Assembly: GCF_900129295.1 (NCBI RefSeq) | Contig: NZ_FQUU01000015.1 | Span: 1 to 64,000 of the forward strand | DNA length: 64,000 nt | Source: Flavisolibacter ginsengisoli DSM 18119 | Lineage (GTDB): Bacteria > Bacteroidota > Bacteroidia > Chitinophagales > Chitinophagaceae | Direction of reading: 5' to 3' | In this document: positions 8,141 to 17,235 of the stretch, in pieces | Layout of the letters: every line of letters begins with the position of its first letter | Position numbering within the stretch: the first letter of the stretch is position 1 | The notes under the pieces: generated by a model | What the model was told of the DNA's origin: nothing | The model's database searches: none | Seen by the model: the letters and a program-made list of their open reading frames with translations, nothing else | Position numbers and translations under genes: made by a program

Positions 8141-10915
8141 TTATATGACCACATTCACCATTTTCCCTTTTACAAAAATGAATTTCTTCAGCACCTTGCC
8201 CTCCATCCATTTTTGAATAACAGGGTTATCCAGTACTATTTGCTGCACTTCTTCCTGCGTAGCATTGAGATCAAGTACTATCTGGGTACGCATTTTACCA
8301 TTGATAGAAACAGGATACTCTTTCGTGGTTTCCATTACATATTTAGGTTCAAATTTCGGAAACGCAGCATCCAATATGGTGGTGCTATGCCCAACCTGGT
8401 GCCACAACTCTTCACTGATATGAGGCGCATAAGGCGTCAATAAGACCAGCAGTGGTTCAAGAATTTCCTGCTTATGACATTTCAAATCTGTTAACTCATT
8501 TACACAAACCATGAACGCACTGACTGCGGTATTATAAGAAAAGCGCTCTGTATCTTCTTCTATTTTTCGAATGGTACGATGAAGGACCTTTAATTCTTCA
8601 GCTGTAGCTTTACCTGTTGTTACAAGGTTGCCCTTTTGCTCATCAAAAAACAGGCGCCACAGTTTTTTAAGAAAACGGTGCACCCCTTCTATTCCTTTCA
8701 TATCCCAGGGCTTACTCATTTCCACAGGGCCCAGGAACATTTCATACATACGGAATGTATCTGCACCATAACGTTCAACAATATGATCCGGGTTGACGGT
8801 ATTCACCTTGCTCTTACTCATCTTCTCCACTTCTGAACCGCAGATATATTTTCCATTCTCCAGGATAAATGTGGCTTCGGCATACTCCGGCTTTAATGAT
8901 TTAAAAGCTTCCATATCCAGTTCCACACCATCTACAATGGTAACATCCACATGAAGATCATCAGTTTCATATTGATCTTTAAGACCGGCTGATACAAACT
9001 GGTTGGTACCATGCACACGGTAAACAAAACGGGATGAACCCTGTATCATGCCCTGGTTTAATAACTTCTTGAAAGGTTCATCAAAGCTGAGATAACCCAG
9101 GTCATAAAGTGCCTTGGTCCACATGCGGCTATACAGCAGGTGTCCCACAGCATGCTCTGTTCCTCCTACATACAGGTCCACCTGGCGCCAGTAATCGCTC
9201 CATTTTTTATCACAAAACGTTTGCTCATTGTGCGGGTCCATATACCTGAGGAAATACCAGGAGGAACCTGCATAGCCAGGCATGGTATTGGTTTCCAGGT
9301 GCCTGTTCGTCCATTCGGGTATGTTGGCCAATGGACCCTCGCCCTCAGGCCCTGGCTTGTAAGATTCAACAAAAGGAAGCTCCAGGGGCAATTCATTTTC
9401 TTCAAGTGGATAGGCAATACCATCGATCCATTTTATTGGAAATGGTTCGCCCCAATAACGCTGGCGGCTAAACGCAGCATCCCTCATTTTATAGTTTACA
9501 TGACGTTTACCTATTCCCATTTCCTCCAGCTTATTGATCACCACGTCAATAGCATCACGCATAACCATTCCATCAAGGAAACCGCTGTTGCTTAACTTTA
9601 CATCCTTGGTAGGATTGGCTTCTTCACCATTGTAAGCATCGCCAATGATGTTGGTGATGGGAAGGTTGAAATACCGGGCAAACTTATGATCCCGTTCATC
9701 TCCGCTGGGAACTGCCATGATGGCCCCGGTGCCATAACCGGCTAAAACATATTCAGATATCCATACTGGTATCTGCTTGCCATCAAATGGATTGACTGCA
9801 TATGCCCCGGTAAATACACCACTTATCTTTTTCTCTGCCATGCGTTCTCTCTCGCTTCGGCTTTTGACATAAGCAATATATTCTTCTACCTGCTTCTTTT
9901 GTTCTGTAGTTGTAATGCGTTCGACCAATTCATGTTCCGGAGCAATTACCATAAAGTCTACTCCAAAAATGGTATCAGGCCTTGTTGTATAAACGCGCAA
10001 AACATCATCCTGGTGTCCTGCAATAGCAAAGTCCATTTCCGCGCCACTACTCTTGCCGATCCAGTTGCTTTGCATTTCTTTCATGGCATCACTGAAATCA
10101 ACAGTTTCCAGTCCTTTCAGTAAACGATCGGCATATTCTGTAATGCGCAGGTACCATTGGCGGAGCTTCTTTTTAACAACTGGATATCCTCCCCGCTCAC
10201 TTACACCATTCACCACTTCATCATTAGCCAATACAGTACCCAGGGCTTCACACCAGTTCACCTCTCCAACACCACAATATGCCAACCTGTATTCCATAAG
10301 TATGGCTTGCTTTGTCTTTTCCGGAAAACTATTCCAGGCTTCAGCAGTAAAAGTTACGTGTGGATAATCCGGTATCTGGAAGTTATTATCAGGAATGGGA
10401 TGGTCCCTGTTACCATTGTCCTCAAAAATGGCTACCAGTTGGTCTATGGGTTCAGCTTTATCATTAAGGCGGTTATACCAGCTTTTAAATAACTGCAGAA
10501 AGATCCACTGGGTCCATTTATAATATCCTGGTTGAGAAGTGTTGACTTCCCGGCTCCAGTCAAAGCAAAAGCCTATCTTATCGAGTTGGCTCCTAAAGGT
10601 TTTAATATTCTTTGCAGTACTTACGGCAGGGTGCACCCCATGTTCAATGGCATATTGTTCTGCAGGCAAACCAAAAGCGTCATAGCCCATGGGATGCAGC
10701 ACATTGAATCCTTTCAATCTCTTATAGCGGGCAAAAATATCAGAGGCAATATATCCTAATGGATGTCCAACGTGCAAGCCTGCGCCACTTGGATAGGGAA
10801 ACATATCCAATACATAATATTTTGGCTTCGTGGTGTCATTCGGAACTTTATATACTTCCTGTTCCGTCCATGTCTTCTGCCATTTCTGCTCAATATCTCT
10901 GAATTTATACTCCAT
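8141..10915 (-). CDS. leuS: Leucine--tRNA ligase
   Basis: A 924-residue class I aminoacyl-tRNA synthetase that charges tRNA-Leu in the cytoplasm. It has the HIGH-type signature at about residues 38-54 (FPYPSGAGLHVGHPLG) and the KMSKS loop (EVEKMSKSKVNTVNP). The editing domain lies in the middle (TTRPDTIFGVDF), and the anticodon-binding helices and C-terminal domain follow. It is longer than the ~860 residues of E. coli LeuRS. An extra segment around residues 165-205 (NGNRDHPIPDNNFQIPDY) and another near 620-690 account for much of the difference. The upstream 245 bp hold several hairpins that could form a regulatory leader. Confidence 0.97.
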   Translation of the reverse strand: MEYKFRDIEQKWQKTWTEQEVYKVPNDTTKPKYYVLDMFPYPSGAGLHVGHPLGYIASDIFARYKRLKGFNVLHPMGYDAFGLPAEQYAIEHGVHPAVSTAKNIKTFRSQLDKIGFCFDWSREVNTSQPGYYKWTQWIFLQLFKSWYNRLNDKAEPIDQLVAIFEDNGNRDHPIPDNNFQIPDYPHVTFTAEAWNSFPEKTKQAILMEYRLAYCGVGEVNWCEALGTVLANDEVVNGVSERGGYPVVKKKLRQWYLRITEYADRLLKGLETVDFSDAMKEMQSNWIGKSSGAEMDFAIAGHQDDVLRVYTTRPDTIFGVDFMVIAPEHELVERITTTEQKKQVEEYIAYVKSRSERERMAEKKISGVFTGAYAVNPFDGKQIPVWISEYVLAGYGTGAIMAVPSGDERDHKFARYFNLPITNIIGDAYNGEEANPTKDVKLSNSGFLDGMVMRDAIDVVINKLEEMGIGKRHVNYKMRDAAFSRQRYWGEPFPIKWIDGIAYPLEENELPLELPFVESYKPGPEGEGPLANIPEWTNRHLETNTMPGYAGSSWYFLRYMDPHNEQTFCDKKWSDYWRQVDLYVGGTEHAVGHLLYSRMWTKALYDLGYLSFDEPFKKLLNQGMIQGSSRFVYRVHGTNQFVSAGLKDQYETDDLHVDVTIVDGVELDMEAFKSLKPEYAEATFILENGKYICGSEVEKMSKSKVNTVNPDHIVERYGADTFRMYEMFLGPVEMSKPWDMKGIEGVHRFLKKLWRLFFDEQKGNLVTTGKATAEELKVLHRTIRKIEEDTERFSYNTAVSAFMVCVNELTDLKCHKQEILEPLLVLLTPYAPHISEELWHQVGHSTTILDAAFPKFEPKYVMETTKEYPVSINGKMRTQIVLDLNATQEEVQQIVLDNPVIQKWMEGKVLKKFIFVKGKMVNVVI

Positions 10916-10963
10916 TGATCATTTACTTTTTGTCTATAGTTGCTCAGGGATTTAAAAAAAGAA

Positions 10964-10986
10964 CCTTATAGGTCCACAGGTTCATT
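10964..10986 (-). promoter_or_regulatory. Terminator-like hairpin in the leuS leader (candidate attenuator)
   Basis: On the leuS strand, GAACCT and AGGTTC form a 6-bp stem with an 11-base loop, immediately followed by seven T residues. No minus-strand gene lies upstream (ftsX is divergent), so a terminator here would act on leuS itself. Other dyads lie further upstream: TTGTTA/TAACAA around 11000-11030, and AACCCTTT at 11062-11069 with AAAGGGTT at 11095-11102. The attenuator role is inference. No T-box consensus was seen. Confidence 0.4.
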
Positions 10987-11161
10987 TATCAAAACTTTGT
11001 TATTTACGCTTAAAGACGTAACAATATTAAATAGCAGGCAACCGTTAGGGAGTGCAAAAATAACCCTTTCAGGGGTTTAAAACTTTGCAAAACCAAAGGG
11101 TTGACCTCATTGCTAAGCACCAAACCTTTATTTTTGTTCACTTCTTAAACAAAGAGATAGC

Positions 11162-12040
11162 ATGGCTCAATCAAGCAAAGCAGCAGCAAGACGTGGAAAA
11201 CCATCCTATGTAATGTCCATTATCGGGGTTACCCTGGTTCTTTTTTTACTGGGCCTCGTGGGCTGGCTGGTTATCAATGCCGCCAAACTGGGAGATTATT
11301 TCAGGGAAAATGTTGAAGTAAAAGTTCATTTACGTGGCGATGTACCTGCTAAGGACAGCATTGCTTTAATGCAATATTTTGCCGCTCAGCCCTATATTAA
11401 GAATTACAGCTTTGTCAATAAGGAAATGGCCAGGCAGAAATACCTTTCAGATGGAAATGAGGACTGGAATAAGATTCTTGACTATAATCCTCTACCTAAC
11501 AGCATTTATTTCAATGTAAAGAAGGAATATGTGCAGGTAGATACACTTGAGGCTATTCGCAAGAATATCGAGCAGACCCAAAGTGCTTACGTAACTGATG
11601 TTCAATACCCAAAGGAACTGGTAACCAACCTGAATAAGAACCTGCGCAACATCAGCCTGATTTTATTGGTGATTGCCATTATCCTGGCTATTGTGGTCAT
11701 TGTACTTATAGATAATACCATCAGGCTTGCCATGTTCAGCAATCGATTCCTGATCAAGACCATGCAAATGGTGGGTGCAACCCGTGGGTTCATTGCACGA
11801 CCACTAAACGTCAGGGCTATTATCAATGGGGCTATCAGCGCTGTTATTGCCGTAACCCTGATCTATATCCTGATCACCATAGCGGGCAACCTGGTGCCAG
11901 AGATCAAGGTGGTACATTCCACTTCAACTATGCTTTTATTATTCTTTTTATTAATCATTATAGGTATCACCATTACTTTATTCAGCACTTACCGCAGCGT
12001 ACTCAAATACCTGCGCATGAAGCTGGATGAATTATATTAA
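11162..12040 (+). CDS. ftsX: Cell division protein FtsX (permease-like)
   Basis: A 292-residue membrane protein with the FtsX topology. It has a short cytoplasmic start, TM1 (about 18-42), and an extracytoplasmic domain (about 45-160, with FRENVEVKVHLRGDVPAKD). Three more TM helices follow in the C-terminal FtsX domain (170-290), which contains NRFLIKTMQMVGATRGFI, the conserved coupling segment. FtsX pairs with the ATPase FtsE and controls septal peptidoglycan hydrolases. ftsE is not in this window. A TAnnTTTG-like element at 11129-11136 may be the -7 box. A DUF3098 gene and uppP follow on the same strand. Confidence 0.9.
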   Translation: MAQSSKAAARRGKPSYVMSIIGVTLVLFLLGLVGWLVINAAKLGDYFRENVEVKVHLRGDVPAKDSIALMQYFAAQPYIKNYSFVNKEMARQKYLSDGNEDWNKILDYNPLPNSIYFNVKKEYVQVDTLEAIRKNIEQTQSAYVTDVQYPKELVTNLNKNLRNISLILLVIAIILAIVVIVLIDNTIRLAMFSNRFLIKTMQMVGATRGFIARPLNVRAIINGAISAVIAVTLIYILITIAGNLVPEIKVVHSTSTMLLLFFLLIIIGITITLFSTYRSVLKYLRMKLDELY

Positions 12041-12041
12041 T

Positions 12042-12174
12042 GTTTCTGGTTTATTGTTTTTTGTTTTTGGTTGCCTCGAAAGCTTACCTCTCTGAGAATA
12101 GCTGGCAATTCCAAAAATGCAAAGGTTTTAAGACCTTAGGACTAACAAAAAACAAGAAACTATAAACAATAAAC
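12042..12174. repeat. MITE-like unit with 31-bp terminal inverted repeats
   Basis: The left arm (12042-12072, starting GTTTCTGGTTTATTG) and the right arm (12144-12174, ending CTATAAACAATAAAC) match as inverted repeats at about 26 of 31 positions. They enclose about 71 bp of non-coding sequence. The tetranucleotide TAAT directly flanks both ends (12038-12041 and 12175-12178), as a target duplication would. The left copy overlaps the ftsX stop codon. The unit encodes nothing. A small non-autonomous element or a dispersed intergenic hairpin repeat is inferred. The AT-richness means part of the match could be chance. Confidence 0.5.
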
Positions 12175-12190
12175 TAATTATGTTTGTCCG

Positions 12191-12469
12191 ATGAAAGAAA
12201 AAAGAACTACCACCACAACGACCGTTAAGAAGGAAAGGTCGGGCATTGGTTCGCTTTTTGAAAAGACCAATTTTACCTGGATGCTGATAGGTGCCGGGGT
12301 GATGATAATTGGTTTCTTACTGATGGCAGGTGGTCGTAGCGATGATCCCAATGTCTTCAATGTGAATGAAGTATATGGTACACGCCGTATAACCATTGCA
12401 CCTATAATTATTTTAGCAGGACTTGTCATAGAGATCGTTGCCATCTTCAGGCAGCCCAAAAACAGCTAG
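12191..12469 (+). CDS. DUF3098 family small membrane protein
   Basis: A 92-residue protein with a basic, Thr-rich N-terminus ([18 protein letters not shown]) and two hydrophobic helices (about residues 29-47 and 70-87) joined by a short polar loop ([20 protein letters not shown]). Length, topology and position between ftsX and uppP match the DUF3098 family of Bacteroidota. No biochemical role is known to me. The position suggests an envelope or division function. It lies 14 bp before uppP, so the two are probably co-transcribed. Confidence 0.8.
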   Translation: MKEKRTTTTTTVKKERSGIGSLFEKTNFTWMLIGAGVMIIGFLLMAGGRSDDPNVFNVNEVYGTRRITIAPIIILAGLVIEIVAIFRQPKNS

Positions 12470-12483
12470 TTCAATATACCCTG

Positions 12484-13320
12484 ATGAATATTTTTGAAGC
12501 TATTATCATAGCCGTAGTAGAAGGGCTTACCGAATTTTTGCCTATCTCCTCCACAGGGCATATGATCATTGCCAGTTCCTTATTAGGCATTGGTGAAAGT
12601 GATTTTACCAAATTATTTGAAGTGGCCATCCAGTTAGGAGCCATCATGGCCGTTGTAGTATTGTACTGGAAGAGATTCATATCTCCCCTGTCTAAAGGTG
12701 CAGAAGGATGGAAATTCTACGCTAAACTAATTGTAGGTGTTTTACCAGCTCTTGTCCTGGGATTTCTGTTTAATGACCAGATAGACAAACTGCTGGAAAG
12801 CCCTACTACAGTAGCCATATCCATGTTATTAGGGGGTATTGTTTTGTTGTTCATTGATAACTTTTTTAAGGCCCACACCATAGAAAAAGAAGAAAACATC
12901 AGTTATCCTAATGCTTTTATCATAGGCTGTTGGCAGGTGCTGGCCATGGTACCAGGCGTCAGCCGCAGTGCAGCTTCCATTATTGGAGGAATGCAACAAA
13001 AGCTTACCCGCAACCTGGCTGCAGAATTCTCTTTTTTCCTTGCCGTTCCAACGATGTTTGCCGCCACTGCTTATTCATTATTTTTAAAGAAATGGCATGG
13101 CAGCGCTATCCCAAAACGTGGCTATGAATTGATCATGGAAAGCCAACAAAACATGGTAGCATTTGCCATTGGAAATATTGTGGCATTCGTTGTGGCCCTG
13201 CTGGCTATACGTTTTTTTATCAATTATTTGAAAGCCTATGGTTTCAGACTATTTGGTATATACCGGATCATTGTAGGCATACTGCTTCTTATCCTGATTT
13301 TTACTGGTTACCTTGGTTAA
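12484..13320 (+). CDS. uppP: Undecaprenyl-diphosphatase (BacA/UppP)
   Basis: A 278-residue polytopic membrane enzyme that dephosphorylates undecaprenyl pyrophosphate to recycle the lipid carrier of peptidoglycan synthesis. Both family signatures are present: [15 protein letters not shown] near residues 14-28 (catalytic Glu and Ser-rich loop) and the second motif [10 protein letters not shown] near 157-166. About eight hydrophobic helices are visible. It starts 14 bp after the DUF3098 gene and ends at a strong terminator, closing the ftsX-DUF3098-uppP unit. Overexpression of this family is linked to bacitracin resistance. Confidence 0.95.
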   Translation: MNIFEAIIIAVVEGLTEFLPISSTGHMIIASSLLGIGESDFTKLFEVAIQLGAIMAVVVLYWKRFISPLSKGAEGWKFYAKLIVGVLPALVLGFLFNDQIDKLLESPTTVAISMLLGGIVLLFIDNFFKAHTIEKEENISYPNAFIIGCWQVLAMVPGVSRSAASIIGGMQQKLTRNLAAEFSFFLAVPTMFAATAYSLFLKKWHGSAIPKRGYELIMESQQNMVAFAIGNIVAFVVALLAIRFFINYLKAYGFRLFGIYRIIVGILLLILIFTGYLG

Positions 13321-13340
13321 AGGTTTCCAACAAAATATTT

Positions 13341-13373
13341 GAAAGACATCATTCGTGATGTCTTTCTTATTTT
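13341..13373 (+). terminator. Intrinsic terminator after uppP
   Basis: A perfect 11-bp stem (GAAAGACATCA with its complement) has a TTCG tetraloop and is followed by CTTATTTTT. It lies 20 bp after the uppP stop codon. Confidence 0.85.
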
Positions 13374-13418
13374 TACCAATACCTCTTTTATTATAGAAAA
13401 GGAATAATTGAAGCCATT

Positions 13419-14714
13419 ATGCAAACTGCTCCCAAGAAAGTGATCAACGCCTGGGCCATGTATGACTGGGCCAACAGCGCTTATTCACTTGTAGTTGTAT
13501 CTGCCCTCTATCCCTCTTATTTCATAGCTATAGCACCTGAGAGGGTTCATTTATTAGGCCGGTCATTCGACAGGTCCGCACTGGCATCTTATATGATCTC
13601 CTTTTCCTTTTTTGTTATAGCCATTATATCACCTATTCTTTCCTCCATCGCGGATTATAAAGGCAATAAGAAATCATTCATGAAGTTCTTCTGCTACCTG
13701 GGTGCAGCAGCCTGTGTCAGCCTGACTTTCATGACCAAAGAAACGATCACTTTTGGTATTGTAAGCGCTATTTTGGGTGCCATAGGATTTGCGGGAAGCA
13801 TTGTATTTTACAATTCTTATTTACCCGATATAGCTGCTGAAGAAGACCAGGACCGAATCAGCGCCAAAGGGTTTGTGCTGGGTTACATTGGAAGTGTATT
13901 ATTAATGGTGTTCTGTCTTACCGCCATCATACTGAATGACAATATGCACCTGGGTTGGGGAGCATGGCCGGTTAGACTTTCCTTTCTTGCCGTCGGACTC
14001 TGGTGGGCAGGCTTTGCGCAGATCACTTTTAACCGACTACCCCCATCAAAAGCTTCACAACAAAACCCACAGCATAGCATATTCATCAATGGCTTTTATG
14101 AATTGAAAAAAGTGTGGTACCAGTTTCGCCACCATCCCATTATCAAACGCTTTCTTGTCAGCTTCTTCTTTTATAATATGGGGGTACAAACCGTTATGTA
14201 CCTCGCACCATATTTCGCATCGGACGAATTGAAAATGGAGTCCTCCCAATTGATCATCACTATAGTCATTATCCAGCTGGTAGCGATATTAGGCGCTGTG
14301 ATCTTCTCGCGGCTGTCTAAGATCACAAGTAATCTGTTTACCCTGGGTGTCATCATCATCATTTGGATCGGCATATGCCTCTCTGCTTATTTTATTCAAA
14401 CAGCCATGCAATTTTATGCGCTGGCCTTTTGTGTAGGAATGGTAATGGGTGGCATACAATCCATGTCCAGGTCAACCTATTCCAAATTATTGCCTCCCAC
14501 GAAAGATACAGCTTCCTATTTCAGCTTTTATGATGTATGTGATAAGATAGGCCTTGTCCTTGGGACGCTTACCTTTGGGTATGTAGGTGAATTCCTGGGG
14601 GGCATGCGAAACTCAGTAATGGCACTGATGGTATTTTTTATAATAGGGGGAATTTTATTGTTATTTGTGAACCGTTTACAAACAAGGGTAAGAAAACCAG
14701 GTATTGCTATATGA
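13419..14714 (+). CDS. MFS transporter, UMF1/Atg22-like
   Basis: A 431-residue protein with about twelve hydrophobic segments. The opening VINAWAMYDWANSAYSLVV is the hallmark of the UMF1/Atg22-like branch of the major facilitator superfamily. Later features include SSIADYKGNKKSFM (the loop 2-3 motif) and GMVMGGIQSMSRSTYSKLLP in the second half. The yeast relatives export amino acids from the vacuole. The substrate here is unknown. Its stop codon overlaps the start of the MBL hydrolase by 4 bp, so the two are translationally coupled. Confidence 0.85.
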   Translation: MQTAPKKVINAWAMYDWANSAYSLVVVSALYPSYFIAIAPERVHLLGRSFDRSALASYMISFSFFVIAIISPILSSIADYKGNKKSFMKFFCYLGAAACVSLTFMTKETITFGIVSAILGAIGFAGSIVFYNSYLPDIAAEEDQDRISAKGFVLGYIGSVLLMVFCLTAIILNDNMHLGWGAWPVRLSFLAVGLWWAGFAQITFNRLPPSKASQQNPQHSIFINGFYELKKVWYQFRHHPIIKRFLVSFFFYNMGVQTVMYLAPYFASDELKMESSQLIITIVIIQLVAILGAVIFSRLSKITSNLFTLGVIIIIWIGICLSAYFIQTAMQFYALAFCVGMVMGGIQSMSRSTYSKLLPPTKDTASYFSFYDVCDKIGLVLGTLTFGYVGEFLGGMRNSVMALMVFFIIGGILLLFVNRLQTRVRKPGIAI

Positions 14715-15595
14715 ATCTTTATACTATTAATACAGGGAACTTTAAACTAGATGGCGGGGCAATGTTTGGAGTAGTGCCCAAATCCATCTGGAATAAGATC
14801 AATCCGGCAGATGAAAATAATCTCTGCGATTGGGCTATGCGCTGTCTTTTGATAGAAGATGGAAACAGGCTGATTTTGGTTGACAATGGTATTGGTGACA
14901 AGCAGGACCAGAAGTTCTTCAGTCATTACTATTTACATGGAGATGCTACCCTTGATTCTTCCCTTGGATTGCATGGTTTTCACAGGGATGATATTACAGA
15001 TGTTTTTCTGACCCATCTACATTTTGATCATTGTGGTGGTTCCATTTCACGGGTAGGTGACAAACTGGTTCCGGCATTCAAAAACGCAACCTATTGGAGT
15101 AATCAAAAACACTGGGAATGGGCAGTTTACCCAAACGATAGAGAAAAGGCATCGTTCTTAAAAGAAAACATCCTGCCCATACAAGAAAGCGGGCAATTGC
15201 AATTTATTAATTATCCATCTATAAATAAGTCTGCTTCACCTGACCAGGAAATCGGCAGGCTGCCTTCAGAATTATTTACTGAAAATATTTCTATTCGATT
15301 TGTTGATGGTCATACAGAAGCAATGATGCTTCCTCAATTTCAATATAAGGGAAGGACCATTGTTTACATGGCTGATCTTTTGCCTTCAGCCGGTCATATT
15401 CCTATGCCCTACATAATGGCTTACGATATGTTTCCACTAACCACACTGAAAGAGAAAAAGTCCTTTTTAACCGAAGCTGCCAGTAACAATTACATACTGT
15501 TCTTTGAACATGATCCTCTTATTGAATGTTGTGAACTAACGCAAACAGAAAAAGGGATCAGGCCAGGCAGAACTTTCAAACTGGAAGAACTGTAA
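14711..15595 (+). CDS. MBL-fold metallo-hydrolase
   Basis: A 294-residue metallo-beta-lactamase-fold protein. The zinc signature THLHFDHCGG lies near residues 107-116, followed by FVDGHTEAMM (third metal His) and YMADLLPSAGH, where the bridging Asp lies. All core ligands appear intact. No signal peptide is present, so a cytoplasmic hydrolase is expected. It is like the small-molecule or lactone hydrolases of the family rather than a beta-lactamase. It overlaps the MFS gene by 4 bp, which suggests the hydrolase and transporter act on related compounds. The substrate is unknown. Confidence 0.85.
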   Translation: MNLYTINTGNFKLDGGAMFGVVPKSIWNKINPADENNLCDWAMRCLLIEDGNRLILVDNGIGDKQDQKFFSHYYLHGDATLDSSLGLHGFHRDDITDVFLTHLHFDHCGGSISRVGDKLVPAFKNATYWSNQKHWEWAVYPNDREKASFLKENILPIQESGQLQFINYPSINKSASPDQEIGRLPSELFTENISIRFVDGHTEAMMLPQFQYKGRTIVYMADLLPSAGHIPMPYIMAYDMFPLTTLKEKKSFLTEAASNNYILFFEHDPLIECCELTQTEKGIRPGRTFKLEEL

Positions 15596-15637
15596 GCAAA
15601 GGCGCCCTTGACAGTACAACTTTATTTGAAAAAGAAA

Positions 15638-16633
15638 TTAAATGGTATTGCCTTTCCTGGTAAATACCTTAATGTTCATCAATAACAGGCTTCCAATAAT
15701 CGCCGGAATAACCAGGTTAACCAACCATACACTTATGGAAGTCAGGCCTATTCCCAGGCTATTTGCCGAGTACATACCCATTAACTTCAGGCTTATTTCG
15801 CCCCTCACTCCAATTTCTACCAAAGCAATTGACGGCACAATGGCCATAGCGAGAAATACCACACTCATGACCCATCCTATAATAAACGCCGAAACATTGA
15901 CCTCGAAAAGATAAAATACGAGGATGTACTGCACTATAAAGACAAAATACCGAAGTATAGAAAGCAGCAGGATCTTCATTAATAGCCTTGAGTGAAAGCT
16001 GTTTAAAGCTTCCACAAGGAAAAGGTATTTTTGATTCCTGATCCATTTGTTGAAAATGCCCACCGTAGCGGATACATTGAAATAGATCAGAATAAGTACA
16101 AGAACTATTGCTGTTAAACTATATAAAGCAATCTGGTACCATATCACCAGGTTGGGATAGGTATATAGCAAAGTCTTTTTTAATACCACCAGCCCGATGA
16201 CACCTGCAAAAAGAGTTGTAAGTAATTGAGCAAAGCTACCTACCAGTGTTACTGAAATTGTCTTCAACCTTGAACCTTCCGGAAGATAGAGCACCCTGCC
16301 AAGGTATTCTCCTACCCTATTCGGCATGGTCACAGAAAAGGTAACTCCAGAGAGAACAGCCTTGAAAGCCTGCCAAAAGCCAATGGGTTGTATCATGGCT
16401 ACTGAGGCTCTCCATTTCAATGCTTCTATTGCCCAATTCACAAACACAAGTAACAGTGTGGCAAGTAGCAGAAAAAACTTAGCAGAGTGAAAAGAATCCT
16501 GTATCTGCTGCCATGAAACTGCTAATTGAGGCTGGTGTTTGATATTATTGTAGATGGAAAAAGCCAACCAGGCGAACAGTATAGGACCAAAAAAGTAATT
16601 GATAAAGATTTTAATACTTTTGTTCAACTGCAT
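15638..16633 (-). CDS. Lysylphosphatidylglycerol synthase-type transmembrane (flippase-like) protein
   Basis: A 331-residue integral membrane protein from the ATG at 16633 (MQLNKSIKIFINYFFGPILF). About eight hydrophobic helices are visible. The segments VLSGVTFSVTMPNRVGEYLGR and PSIALVEIGVRGEISLKL match the UPF0104/LPG synthase membrane domain (AglD/MprF-type). The cytoplasmic acyl- or lysyl-transferase domain of full MprF is absent, so lipid flipping or glycolipid transfer is more likely than aminoacylation. The open frame continues upstream to 16744, but that would run through ruvC and is unlikely. It is divergent from ruvC with only about 22 bp between the chosen starts. Confidence 0.8.
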   Translation of the reverse strand: MQLNKSIKIFINYFFGPILFAWLAFSIYNNIKHQPQLAVSWQQIQDSFHSAKFFLLLATLLLVFVNWAIEALKWRASVAMIQPIGFWQAFKAVLSGVTFSVTMPNRVGEYLGRVLYLPEGSRLKTISVTLVGSFAQLLTTLFAGVIGLVVLKKTLLYTYPNLVIWYQIALYSLTAIVLVLILIYFNVSATVGIFNKWIRNQKYLFLVEALNSFHSRLLMKILLLSILRYFVFIVQYILVFYLFEVNVSAFIIGWVMSVVFLAMAIVPSIALVEIGVRGEISLKLMGMYSANSLGIGLTSISVWLVNLVIPAIIGSLLLMNIKVFTRKGNTI

Positions 16634-16655
16634 CGCAGTAAAAATAACCACCTCC

Positions 16656-17228
16656 TTGCAAAAGCCAGTAATAATATTAGGAATAGATCCGGGAACCCTT
16701 GTCATGGGATACAGTGTCATTGAAGCCCGCAACAATACTTTCACTGTAATGGAGATAGATGTTTTAAAGCTGGCATCTACATTAGACCACTACAAACGAC
16801 TTCAAAAGATTCACCGTCGTATTACGGAGCTGGTAGAAAAATTCAATCCCAATGAATGTGCTATAGAAGCGCCGTTCTTTGGTAAGAATGTACAGAGTAT
16901 GCTGAAACTTGGCCGAGCCCAGGGTGTTGCCATTGCAGCAGCAATGGATCGGAATATACCAGTAACAGAGTACTCTCCCCGTAAGATCAAACAATCCATT
17001 ACAGGCAATGGTAACGCAGATAAGGAACAGGTTTGGAATATGCTGCAGCGTATCACCTTATTACCTGATAAACCAAAATACTTTGATGCAACAGACGCCC
17101 TTGCAGTTGCTATCTGTCATCATTTTGGCAGCAAGGTACCTGTGCCGAAATCCACTACTACAGTGAAGAAGACAAAAAAGGCCAGCTGGGAGGCCTTTGC
17201 CAGGGAAAATCCAAAAAGAATCCAGTAA
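16656..17228 (+). CDS. ruvC: Crossover junction endodeoxyribonuclease RuvC
   Basis: RuvC resolves Holliday junctions left by RuvAB branch migration. The active-site acidic residues are present: D11 in ILGIDPGT, Glu in CAIEAPFFG, and the Asp pair in KYFDATDALAVA. With the chosen TTG start at 16656 the protein is 190 residues, near the family norm. No ATG exists upstream of the first catalytic Asp in this frame. Other in-frame TTG codons lie at 16599 and 16626 and would overlap the divergent membrane gene. A Lys-rich C-terminal tail (TTTVKKTKKASWEAFARENP) is present. It is convergent with the HIT gene, 7 bp away. Confidence 0.9.
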   Translation: MQKPVIILGIDPGTLVMGYSVIEARNNTFTVMEIDVLKLASTLDHYKRLQKIHRRITELVEKFNPNECAIEAPFFGKNVQSMLKLGRAQGVAIAAAMDRNIPVTEYSPRKIKQSITGNGNADKEQVWNMLQRITLLPDKPKYFDATDALAVAICHHFGSKVPVPKSTTTVKKTKKASWEAFARENPKRIQ

Positions 17229-17235
17229 GTGTTTA

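Noticed and set aside
9140-9595. 151-residue plus-strand frame inside leuS
   Set aside because: It lies fully antisense to conserved leuS codons, with no domain or ribosome-binding context.
10916-11161. T-box riboswitch in the leuS leader
   Set aside because: No TGGNACCGCG-like element was found, and T-boxes are not typical of this phylum.
12179-12186. TATGTTTG, a perfect -7 box match before the DUF3098 gene
   Set aside because: It ends 4 bp before the ATG and has no TTG at -33. A transcript starting there would begin inside the gene, so it is probably chance.
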